Source of the DNA: Palauibacter sp965207805
GTDB taxonomy: Bacteria > Gemmatimonadota > Gemmatimonadetes > Palauibacterales > Palauibacteraceae
DNA length: 64,000 bases
Assembly: GCA_965207805.1 (NCBI GenBank)
Contig: OZ242312.1
Location: forward strand, 1,984,001 to 2,048,000
Reading direction: 5' to 3'
A program made the translations under genes and the position numbers. The notes under the pieces were generated by a model, which was given only the letters and a program-made list of their open reading frames with translations, had not been told where the DNA came from and did no database searches. Each line of letters begins with the position of its first letter. Positions within the stretch are counted from its first letter, which is position 1. Shown here piece by piece: positions 28,153 through 35,490 of the stretch.

Positions 28153-28166
28153 TCCCCGGCTAGAGT
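28138..28166 (+). promoter_or_regulatory. sigma70-type promoter of the cytochrome oxidase operon
   Basis: TTGACC (28138-28143), a 17-base spacer and TAGAGT (28161-28166). Transcription would start near 28173, giving a leader of about 65 bases before the TTG start of ctaC. The -35 box overlaps the msrP hairpin. Confidence 0.55.
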
Positions 28167-28238
28167 CTCGCTGGCCCTGCGGAGGCGGGGCCTGTCCTTG
28201 AATTCGAGACGTTCCCCGAAACACATATAGATACGCCC

Positions 28239-29243
28239 TTGAGACGACGCGCGATCGCAGCGCTCGTGCTTTTCCTGGGGGTTCTGATCAGCCAGGGTTG
28301 CGGCGGCGAATATCCGCAATCCGCACTGCACCCCAGTTCAGACTCCGCCACGCTCCTCGACCAGCTCTTCGACCAGATCTTCTGGTGGGCGGTCGGCGTG
28401 TTCGTCGTCGTAGAAGGCATCCTCATCTACGTGTTCGTCCGGTTTCGGGAGCGGCCGGGCGACGGGCGGCCGAAGCAGGTCCACGGTCACCTTCTCCTCG
28501 AAGTCGGCTGGACGCTGCTCCCGGCGCTCATCCTCGTGGCCATCGCGATTCCGACCATGCGGGCCATCTTCATCATCGACCGGTCCACGCCCGATCCGGA
28601 AGCGCTCGTCATCGAGGTCATCGGCAAGCAGTGGTGGTGGGAATTCCGTTATCCGGAACTCGGCATCGTGACCGCGAACGAGGCTCACGTTCCGCTGGGC
28701 CGCACCGTCGACCTGAGGCTCCGCTCCGCGGATGTCATGCATTCGTTCTGGGTTCCACGCCTCGCCGGAAAGCGGGACCTCGTGCCGGGCATCGAGAATC
28801 AGCTCTGGTTCCGGCCGGATTCGGTCGGCGTGTACCACGGTCAGTGCGCGGAGTTCTGCGGCACGGCGCACGCTCTCATGGGCATGCGCCTGATCGTGGA
28901 TGAACCCGAGGACTTCGAGCGCTGGGCGCGGGCGAACGCGGAGTCGGGTTCGACGCCCGGGGATGCGGAGGCGCGGGCGGGGCAGGGTGTGTTCATGGCG
29001 AACGCATGCGTGAGCTGCCACGCGGTGAGAGGGACCTCGGCGGCTGGGCAGTTCGGCCCCGACCTCACGCACTTCGGGAGCCGGCTCACGATCGCCTCGG
29101 GCGTGCTCGAGAACACGCCCGAGAACCTGGCGCGCTGGCTGGATTCCACCCAGCACGTGAAACCCGGGAATCTGATGCCCGAGGTCGAACTGAGCGACGC
29201 GCAGATTCGGCAGCTCGTCGCCTATCTCGGCTCGCTCCGCTAG
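28239..29243 (+). CDS. ctaC: caa3-type cytochrome c oxidase subunit II with fused cytochrome c
   Basis: This 334-residue subunit II accepts electrons and passes them to subunit I. It has a lipobox (LISQGC, Cys21), two membrane helices and the cupredoxin domain. The CuA ligands are visible in HSFWVPRLAG and HGQCAEFCGTAHALMGM. After residue 240 there is a class-I cytochrome c domain with CVSCH (Cys257, Cys260, His261) and a Met ligand probably in PGNLMPEVELS. The fusion makes it a caa3-type enzyme. QWWWEFRYPE is the aromatic electron-entry patch. The start is TTG at 28239; no better start is in frame. The operon continues with ctaD, ctaE and ctaF. Confidence 0.95.
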   Translation: MRRRAIAALVLFLGVLISQGCGGEYPQSALHPSSDSATLLDQLFDQIFWWAVGVFVVVEGILIYVFVRFRERPGDGRPKQVHGHLLLEVGWTLLPALILVAIAIPTMRAIFIIDRSTPDPEALVIEVIGKQWWWEFRYPELGIVTANEAHVPLGRTVDLRLRSADVMHSFWVPRLAGKRDLVPGIENQLWFRPDSVGVYHGQCAEFCGTAHALMGMRLIVDEPEDFERWARANAESGSTPGDAEARAGQGVFMANACVSCHAVRGTSAAGQFGPDLTHFGSRLTIASGVLENTPENLARWLDSTQHVKPGNLMPEVELSDAQIRQLVAYLGSLR

Positions 29244-29247
29244 CGCC

Positions 29248-31086
29248 ATGGCCATGACCGACGCGCATTCCACCGGGATCTGGAGCTGGTTGACGACCGT
29301 CGACCACAAGCGAATCGCAATCATGTATTTCGTGGTCGGGTTCGTCTTCCTGCTCATCGCGGGCGTCGAGGGACAGCTCATTCGGCTCCAGCTCGCCGCC
29401 CCCGAGCGCAGCTTCCTCGATCCGGATCTGTACAACCAGCTGTTCACGATGCACGGCACGACGATGGTGTTCTTCGCCGGCATGCCGCTTGTCGTCGCCT
29501 TCTTCAACTTCGTCGTGCCGCTGCAGATCGGGGCGCGCGACGTCGCCTTCCCGCGCCTGAACGCGTTCTCCTTCTGGGTCTTCCTCTTCGGTGGTCTCTT
29601 CCTGTACGCGAGCGTCCCCCTCCGGGTGATGCCCGACGGGGGCTGGTTCGCGTACATGCCGCTGACGAACCCCGAGTATTCGCCGGGTCCGGGCATCGAT
29701 TTCTACGTCCTCGCGCTCCTGATTTCCGGCGTGGGGTCGATTGCGGGCGGGCTGAACTTCCTCGTCACGATCCTCAACATGAGGGCGCCGGGGATGACGT
29801 TCATGCGGATGCCGCTCTTCACCTGGATGGCGCTCATCGTCTCCGCGCTCATCCTGCTCGCCTTCCCGCCCTTCACGGTCGGCCTGATCTTCATGCTCTT
29901 CGACCGCAGTTTCGGAACGCACTTCTTCGATGCGGCGGCGGGTGCCGACCCCGTCCTCTGGCAGCACCTGTTCTGGGTCTTCGGCCACCCCGAGGTCTAC
30001 ATCCTCATCCTGCCGGCCTTCGGCATCGTGTCCGACGTGATCCCGACGTTCTCGCGGAAGATCCTGTTCGGGTATCCCGTCGTCGTCTTCTCGGGCGTCC
30101 TCATCGCCTTCCTCGGCTTCGGCGTCTGGGTCCACCACATGTTCTCGGTCGGACTCGGGCCGGTGGTGAACGCGGTGTTCGGCGGGGCGACGATGCTCAT
30201 CGCGATTCCCACCGGGATCAAGATCTTCAACTGGATCGCGACGATGTGGGGAGGTCGTTTACGCTTCCGAACGGCGATGCTCTTCGCGGCCGGACTCGTG
30301 GCGACGTTCACGATCGGCGGGCTGAGCGGCGTCATGCACAGTTCGCCGCCGGCGGACCTGCAGCAGACGGACACGTACTTCGTGGTGGCGCACTTCCACT
30401 ACGTGCTCATCGGCGGGACCGTGTTCGGCCTCTTCTGCGGCTTCTACTACTGGTTCCCGAAGGCGACGGGACGAATGCTGCACGAGGGCCTGGGGAAGGC
30501 CCACTTCTGGCTCTCCTTCCTCGCGCTGAACGTGACCTTCTTCCCGATGCACTTCTCGGGGCTGCTCGGGATGCCGCGGCGGACCTACACGTACGCGGAG
30601 GGGCTGGGCCTGGATGTGTTCAACCTGATCTCGACCATCGGGGCCTTCATCTTCACGCTCTCCTTCGTGCCGCTGGTCTGGAACCTGTGGCGCACGTGGC
30701 GGCGCGGAGAGGCGGCGGGACACAACCCGTGGGACGCGTCGACGCTCGAATGGACGACGGCCTCGCCGCCGCCGCACTACAACTTCGCCGAGATCCCCAC
30801 CGTTGACCGGCGGGATCCGCTCTGGCACCCCTACGTCGAACCGGAATCGCGCCGGGAGGGAGATGAACCCGGGGGCGCCGTGCCGCGGCGGCAGCCGGAC
30901 GAGCCGCCGGCGCCGGTGGTCATGCCGAATCCGTCGTACTGGCCGCTCGTACTCGCCGTGGGGATGCTCCTCATGACGGTCGGCGCGCTCGGGTCGCTCG
31001 GGCTGACGCTCTTCGGTCTGTTCGTGACCGCGGTGGGGCTCTTCGCGTGGGCCTTCGAACCCCCGTTCGGCGAGGAGGCGCACTGA
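29248..31086 (+). CDS. ctaD: cytochrome c oxidase subunit I
   Basis: This 612-residue haem-copper subunit I reduces oxygen and pumps protons. It has the starting block TTVDHKRIAIMYF, the low-spin haem His in TMHGTTMVF, the CuB/Tyr block WVFGHPEVYILILPAFG (with the His-Tyr pair of A-type oxidases), HHMFSVG and HFHYVLIGG near haem a3. At the C-terminus, after the twelfth helix and a Pro-rich hydrophilic stretch, there are two more membrane helices (about 560-605, VLAVGMLLMTVGALGSLGL and following). Such extra helices occur in caa3 oxidases, where they replace part of subunit III. It starts four bases after ctaC. Confidence 0.96.
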   Translation: MAMTDAHSTGIWSWLTTVDHKRIAIMYFVVGFVFLLIAGVEGQLIRLQLAAPERSFLDPDLYNQLFTMHGTTMVFFAGMPLVVAFFNFVVPLQIGARDVAFPRLNAFSFWVFLFGGLFLYASVPLRVMPDGGWFAYMPLTNPEYSPGPGIDFYVLALLISGVGSIAGGLNFLVTILNMRAPGMTFMRMPLFTWMALIVSALILLAFPPFTVGLIFMLFDRSFGTHFFDAAAGADPVLWQHLFWVFGHPEVYILILPAFGIVSDVIPTFSRKILFGYPVVVFSGVLIAFLGFGVWVHHMFSVGLGPVVNAVFGGATMLIAIPTGIKIFNWIATMWGGRLRFRTAMLFAAGLVATFTIGGLSGVMHSSPPADLQQTDTYFVVAHFHYVLIGGTVFGLFCGFYYWFPKATGRMLHEGLGKAHFWLSFLALNVTFFPMHFSGLLGMPRRTYTYAEGLGLDVFNLISTIGAFIFTLSFVPLVWNLWRTWRRGEAAGHNPWDASTLEWTTASPPPHYNFAEIPTVDRRDPLWHPYVEPESRREGDEPGGAVPRRQPDEPPAPVVMPNPSYWPLVLAVGMLLMTVGALGSLGLTLFGLFVTAVGLFAWAFEPPFGEEAH

Positions 31087-31655
31087 TGGAGGGGCCGACC
31101 TCGACGGGCATCCCGAACCGCAAGCTCGCGATGTGGACCTTCATCGGGTCGGAGTGCATGCTCTTCGGCACCCTGATCGCCACGTACATGATCTATCGCG
31201 GCCGGAACCTCGTGCCGCCGTACCCGCACGACCTCCTCAACATCCCGTTCATCACCGTCACGACCTTCGTGCTCCTGATGAGCAGCCTCATGATGGTGCT
31301 CGCGCTCGCGGCGGTGCAGAGGAACGATCTGCGGGCGACGAAGCTGTGGCTCGCCCTGACGGCGCTGTTCGGCCTGATCTTCCTCGGCGGCCAGTACTAC
31401 GAGTTCAGCCACTTCGTTCACGAGGGGTTGCCGCTGTCGAGGAACCTGTTCTCGTCGACCTTCTTCGTTCTGACGGGGACGCACGGCGCCCACGTCGCCG
31501 GAGGCGTCATCTGGCTGGGCACGCTCTTCGTGAGGACGGTGCAGGGGAAGCTCGATGCCCGCCATGCGGAGACGGTGGAGATCGCCGGGCTCTACTGGCA
31601 CTTCGTGGACGTCGTGTGGATTATCCTCTTCACCCTCATCTACCTGCTGGTGTGA
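31086..31655 (+). CDS. ctaE: cytochrome c oxidase subunit III
   Basis: This 189-residue membrane protein is the short, five-helix form of subunit III. Typical blocks are KLAMWTFIGSECMLFGTLIA, FLGGQYYEFSHFVHEGL, TFFVLTGTHGAHVAGGVIWL and LYWHFVDVVWIILFTLIYL. The Glu in the first block and the HG/HF motifs are conserved in the family. The first two helices of longer subunit III proteins are missing here, matching the two extra helices at the end of CtaD. The ATG start overlaps the ctaD stop by one base (TGATG). An ATG-less extension inside ctaD is not needed. Confidence 0.95.
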   Translation: MEGPTSTGIPNRKLAMWTFIGSECMLFGTLIATYMIYRGRNLVPPYPHDLLNIPFITVTTFVLLMSSLMMVLALAAVQRNDLRATKLWLALTALFGLIFLGGQYYEFSHFVHEGLPLSRNLFSSTFFVLTGTHGAHVAGGVIWLGTLFVRTVQGKLDARHAETVEIAGLYWHFVDVVWIILFTLIYLLV

Positions 31656-31662
31656 GGCACTC

Positions 31663-31959
31663 GTGAGCCGCCACTCCGCCGAATCGCACCCGAGCACGCG
31701 CCTCTACGTCGCCGTTGCGGTGATTCTCGCCGCGCTGACGGCGCTCGAGGTGATGGTGTTCTACATCGAGGCGCTCGCCCCGGTGCTCATCCCGATCCTG
31801 CTCGTGATGATGGCGGCGAAGTTCGCGCTCGTCGCGATGTTCTTCATGCACCTGAAGTCCGACGGTCCGGTCCTCACCGCCATCTTCGCGTGGGGGGTCT
31901 TCATCGCCACCGCCGTCGTGGTCGGATTGATGGCGATCTTCGGCAAGTTCGGCGCCTAA
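31663..31959 (+). CDS. ctaF: cytochrome c oxidase subunit IV-like protein
   Basis: This 98-residue protein has three membrane helices and belongs to the prokaryotic cytochrome oxidase subunit IV (COX4_pro) family: YVAVAVILAALTALEVMVFY, LIPILLVMMAAKFALVAMFF with the MHLKSD turn, and a last helix WGVFIATAVVVGLMAIF. It closes the ctaC-D-E-F set and stabilises the complex. The start is a GTG, 8 bases after the ctaE stop. It converges with the DUF4159 gene, with a small hairpin between them. Confidence 0.9.
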   Translation: MSRHSAESHPSTRLYVAVAVILAALTALEVMVFYIEALAPVLIPILLVMMAAKFALVAMFFMHLKSDGPVLTAIFAWGVFIATAVVVGLMAIFGKFGA

Positions 31960-31973
31960 CGGCAGGGCTCTTT

Positions 31974-31997
31974 CCGCGGCATGCCGGGCCGCCGCGG
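31974..31997. terminator. hairpin between convergent ctaF and DUF4159 genes
   Basis: CCGCGGC (31974-31980) pairs with GCCGCGG (31991-31997) around a 10-base loop in the 49-base gap between two converging genes. It could end transcription from both sides. No U-tract on either strand beyond a TTT. Confidence 0.4.
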
Positions 31998-32008
31998 GTA
32001 TCGGTCCG

Positions 32009-32812
32009 TCAGCGGGCCGGGGTCGCGGAGAGCGCATAGAGGAAGAGGTTCACGCCCATCCTGATCGCGGACTCCCGTACCTCGGGCGCGTCCCCGTGCA
32101 CGCCCTCGTCCTCCCAGCCGTCCCCCAGGTCGGATTCGAAACTGTAGTAGACCGCGAGGCGGCCATCGAGGAAGATGCCGAACCCCTGTGCGGGATTCCC
32201 GTCGTGTTCGTGAACCTTGGGCAGGCCGTCCGGCATCTCGTAGAAGATCCGGTAGATGCTGTGCTCGAGCGGCACTTCGGCGAGGGGCATGTCCGGGAAG
32301 AGGCGGGCGATCTCACGGCGAAAGGACTCGTCCAGGCCGTAGTTGTCATCCACGTGCAGGAAGCCGCCCCCGTACAGGTACGCGCGCATGCGTTCGATCT
32401 CGAGCTCGGTGAAGGACATGTTCCCGTGTCCCGTCGCATACAGGTACGGATGGTCGGCGAGGTCGGGATCCGCGGCGCCCACCTCCGCGGGCCGGTCCGC
32501 CACCGGAATCCCGGTCCGGAGCCGGATCTGCTCGAGGAGGTTGTCGAGGCTCGAGGGATTCGCGTACCAGTCGCCCCCGCCGTCGTAGCGCAGACGGGTG
32601 ATCGTCGGCGGCTCCGTTCCCGCCGCACCGCCCGGCGGCTGGCCGGCGAGGCTCGGACAGGAGCCGAGCGCGGCCAATGCGGCCGCGGCGACGGTGACGA
32701 AACCGATCACCATCTGCGGCGTGCGGTCGCCGCGCCGCTGCGTGGCGCGGCAATGCGGACAGGTTCGCGTCGCGTCCGGCACGCTGCACTTGCAGCGCCG
32801 GCATGGCTTCAT
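32009..32812 (-). CDS. DUF4159 protein with N-terminal zinc ribbon and membrane helix
   Basis: This 267-residue protein starts with a four-Cys ribbon (CRRCKC...CPHC, residues 4-21), has one membrane helix (about 34-50, MVIGFVTVAAAALAALG) and then an extracytoplasmic DUF4159 domain. Domain blocks are TRLRYDGGGDWYANPSSLDN, YLYATGHGNMSFTELEIER, LYGGGFLHVDDNYGLDESFR and the ending ESAIRMGVNLFLYAL. DUF4159 has a class-I glutamine-amidotransferase-like fold but without a catalytic Cys in this protein. It is often encoded near MoxR/BatA/DUF4175 genes; here the DUF4175-like gene is 17 kb away. A cytoplasmic zinc ribbon joined to it is unusual. Confidence 0.82.
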   Translation of the reverse strand: MKPCRRCKCSVPDATRTCPHCRATQRRGDRTPQMVIGFVTVAAAALAALGSCPSLAGQPPGGAAGTEPPTITRLRYDGGGDWYANPSSLDNLLEQIRLRTGIPVADRPAEVGAADPDLADHPYLYATGHGNMSFTELEIERMRAYLYGGGFLHVDDNYGLDESFRREIARLFPDMPLAEVPLEHSIYRIFYEMPDGLPKVHEHDGNPAQGFGIFLDGRLAVYYSFESDLGDGWEDEGVHGDAPEVRESAIRMGVNLFLYALSATPAR

Positions 32813-32969
32813 TTGCCTGGGTTCATTGCGGCGCCTCGGTCGCGTGGCGCGGCACCCTGACCGCGCCGTGATTCACTAGCTTATCGGTTCGCGCGCCCCG
32901 TGGCGAAGGCTTAGGATGTGCCGCGCGACGGGCCGCTTTCCGGCCTGCCGGACCACGAGGACCTGGACG

Positions 32970-34109
32970 ATGCGTCGATACTCGGCCTACGACCCCCCTG
33001 AGTACGTTTCCTGGCAGCCGGACCCCGAACTCCTGGAGGAGTACAGGTCGCGCATCCGGGCGGACGACGCCCGCGAGCGGGAAATCGCCGCGCTGCCCCC
33101 CGAAGCGTACATCGCCCTGTATCGGGGACTCCTCCGATTCCGCCTCAGCGACATCGCCCTCACGAGGTGGGTGAAACAGGGCGTGATCTCGAAGGCGTGG
33201 CTCGGGACCGGAGAGGAAGCCGTGACCGTGGGGGCGGTGAACGCGCTCGATCGCCGCGGTGCCGACGGGGATGTCGTAGGTCCCATGATCCGCAACCAGG
33301 GCGCGAATCACGAGATGGGCATGCCGATGGCGGAGGTGTTCCGCACCTACCTCGGGACGGCGGACGCCCCCGCGGAGGGACGGGACCTGCACCTGGGAGA
33401 TCTGCGCTACGGCGTCTGTCCGCCCATCAGCATGGTCGCGACGCTGTCGACCGTCATGAACGGGTTTGCCCTCGCGTTCCGGATCCGCGGAGAGCCCCGG
33501 GTGGCGCTGACCTGGGTCGGGGACGGCGCGACGAAGCACGGCGAGGCGCACGAGGCGTTCGCGTTCGCCGCATCGCTCGGGCTGCCGATCGTCTTCATCA
33601 TCCAGAACAACCAGGTCGCGCTGGGGACGCGGCTGGACCAGCACCACGTGCCGTCCGACTTCTCCGACTGGGGCGCGGCGTACGGGATCCCCTCCGAATC
33701 GGTGGACGGGAACCACGTGCTCGAAGTCTATGCGGCAACCCGGGTGGCCGCGGAACGCTGCCGGCGGGGCGAGGGTCCGCAACTCATCGAGGCGCGAACC
33801 TTTCGCATGGGAGGGCATGCGACGCACGACGTGCGCGAGGCCCGGGCGACCTTTTCACGCGAGTTGTTCCGGTACTGGGGACGGCGCGACCCGATCGGAC
33901 TCTACGAAGAGTACCTGGCCGGGATCGACCTCGGCGTCGCCGGTGCCGGCAACCTGCGGGACCGGAACCTCCGGAAGCTCGCCCTGGTTGAGCGGGAAGT
34001 GGAGGCGGAGATCGAGGAGGCCGCAAGCGAGGCTCTGGCGAGCCGTGAGAGGGCCGCCCCCCGCGGCGAAACGGTGACGCTCGGCGTCTACGGCAAGGTG
34101 TCGGCATGA
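32970..34109 (+). CDS. 2-oxoacid dehydrogenase E1 component, alpha subunit
   Basis: This 379-residue protein is the TPP-binding alpha subunit of a pyruvate or branched-chain 2-oxoacid dehydrogenase. The TPP/Mg motif begins at VGDGATKHGEAHEAFAFAA and ends at FIIQNNQVALGT. GTGEEAVTVGAVNAL and the phosphorylation-loop-like block MGGHATHDVREARATF are family features. The start ATG at 32970 has GAGGA 8 bases ahead; an in-frame ATG at 32916 has no ribosome site. No E1 beta, E2 or E3 gene is in the window, so the rest of the complex lies elsewhere. I cannot separate pyruvate from branched-chain specificity, so no symbol is given. It overlaps the next gene (ATGA). Confidence 0.9.
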   Translation: MRRYSAYDPPEYVSWQPDPELLEEYRSRIRADDAREREIAALPPEAYIALYRGLLRFRLSDIALTRWVKQGVISKAWLGTGEEAVTVGAVNALDRRGADGDVVGPMIRNQGANHEMGMPMAEVFRTYLGTADAPAEGRDLHLGDLRYGVCPPISMVATLSTVMNGFALAFRIRGEPRVALTWVGDGATKHGEAHEAFAFAASLGLPIVFIIQNNQVALGTRLDQHHVPSDFSDWGAAYGIPSESVDGNHVLEVYAATRVAAERCRRGEGPQLIEARTFRMGGHATHDVREARATFSRELFRYWGRRDPIGLYEEYLAGIDLGVAGAGNLRDRNLRKLALVEREVEAEIEEAASEALASRERAAPRGETVTLGVYGKVSA

Positions 34110-34564
34110 CGGGCGTCGGCGCCCGCCCGCGGCGGTCGGGCACGATCGATGGCGCATCCTGGACGTTGTATGAGGCCGCCCGGGCGCCGTCCGGCCTCGG
34201 TCTCGGCTACTTCGTTTGCGACGACCCGACGGTGGCGGACCGACGGACGGCGCTTCCCGCCGGGCTCGCCCCCTCCGATCTCGATGACGAAGCCTTCGGC
34301 GCGTTGTGGGAGGCGGGACGACCGCTCACGCCGACCGAGCGCCGGGTCGTCGATGGCAGCGGAGCGATCTGGCTTGCCCAGAGCATGGGGCCGGTCTGGG
34401 CAGAGGGGGGGAGCGCGGCAGGCACCGTGGGCCTCCGCCTGTGCTGCATCAGCGCGCAGCGCGCCGTGGTGGAGCTGCATGGCGCCACGCTCTCCGAGAT
34501 ATCGGACGCGGAGCTGATCGCGCGCGTCGGCGCCCCCGAAGGAGTTGCGCCATCCTCCGACTGA
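34106..34564 (+). CDS. hypothetical protein between E1 alpha and RNase Z genes
   Basis: This 152-residue protein matches no family I know. It has no signal peptide or membrane helix. The sequence alternates likely strands and helices: WTLYEAARAPSGLGLGYFVC, LTPTERRVVDGSGAIWLAQ, and a strand-like AAGTVGLRLCCISAQRAVVELHGA with two adjacent Cys residues (I break it here to keep it short: LRLCCISAQRAVVEL). It starts with ATG overlapping the E1 alpha stop, and the RNase Z start overlaps its stop. Codon use resembles its neighbours, so it is probably a real, soluble, lineage-restricted protein. Confidence 0.65.
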   Translation: MTGVGARPRRSGTIDGASWTLYEAARAPSGLGLGYFVCDDPTVADRRTALPAGLAPSDLDDEAFGALWEAGRPLTPTERRVVDGSGAIWLAQSMGPVWAEGGSAAGTVGLRLCCISAQRAVVELHGATLSEISDAELIARVGAPEGVAPSSD

Positions 34565-35490
34565 CGTTTCTCGGAACGGCTTCCTCGCGGCCGACGGTGT
34601 CGCGGAACGTTTCGTCTCTCGCCCTGAAGCGCGAGGGGCGGTTGTTCCTCCTCGACTGCGGCGAGGGTACGCAGCGGCAGATGATGCGATACGGGGTGGG
34701 CTTTTCCCTCGACGATATCCTCATCACGCACCTCCACTCCGACCACTACCTGGGCCTTGCCGGCCTGCTCCGCACGATGAGCCTCCAGGGCCGCCATGAG
34801 CCGCTCCGGATCTGGACGCCACAGGGCACGGGAGAGACGCTCCGCGCGCTCCGGGATCTGGGAGGGGATCGTCTCGCGTTCGACGCGACCGTACACGAGC
34901 TCCGGGCCGGCGAGGCGGTCGAAGGAGACGGCTTTCGAGTGGAGGCGTTCGCGACCGAGCATACGCGGCGCTCGCTCGGATACGCGCTCATCGAGGATGC
35001 CCGTCCCGGCAGGTTCGATGTGGCGGCCGCCCGCAAAATGGGTGTCCCCGAAGGTCCGCTCTTCGGCCGTCTCCATCGCGGGGAGAGCGTGGATCTCGAG
35101 GACGGCCGTCGCGTCCATCCCGCGGAGCTCGTGGGTCCTACGCGGGCGGGCCGTAAGGTCGTGTACACGGGCGATACGCGTCCCTCTCCCGAAACGGTCC
35201 GGATTTCGCGGGACGCCGACGTCCTCGTGCACGAGGCGACGTTCACGGAGGAGGAACGGAATCGGGCGTGGGAGACCGGCCACTCCACCGCCGCCGCCGC
35301 TGCCGGGGTCGCGCGCGAGGCGGGCGTGCGGCGGCTCGTGCTGACGCACATCAGCGCGCGCTACGCCGAGCGGCCGGCGCAACTGCTCGAGGAGGCGCGC
35401 GCCGTCTTCCCCGGGGCGGAACTCGCGCGCGACGGCTGGTCCACCGACGTCTCCTTCGATGACGCGGACCCGGGAGCTCCGGACCCTTGA
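34561..35490 (+). CDS. rnz: ribonuclease Z (tRNA 3'-processing endonuclease)
   Basis: This protein of about 310 residues removes 3' trailers from tRNA precursors. It is a metallo-beta-lactamase-fold enzyme with FLGTASSRPT at the start, the metal motif THLHSDHYLGL, VVYTGDTRP, VLVHEATF and GHSTAAAAAGVAREAG followed by LVLTHISARY. No ATG, GTG or TTG in frame lies close to the start. Two options remain: CTG at 34561, overlapping the previous stop as CTGA (MTFLGT), or ATC at 34552, seven bases after AAGGAG (MLRLTFLGT, the more usual N-terminus). I annotate the CTG because many neighbours use such overlaps, but both are plausible. The stop overlaps the aroA-cmk start (TTGA). Confidence 0.9.
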   Translation: MTFLGTASSRPTVSRNVSSLALKREGRLFLLDCGEGTQRQMMRYGVGFSLDDILITHLHSDHYLGLAGLLRTMSLQGRHEPLRIWTPQGTGETLRALRDLGGDRLAFDATVHELRAGEAVEGDGFRVEAFATEHTRRSLGYALIEDARPGRFDVAAARKMGVPEGPLFGRLHRGESVDLEDGRRVHPAELVGPTRAGRKVVYTGDTRPSPETVRISRDADVLVHEATFTEEERNRAWETGHSTAAAAAGVAREAGVRRLVLTHISARYAERPAQLLEEARAVFPGAELARDGWSTDVSFDDADPGAPDP

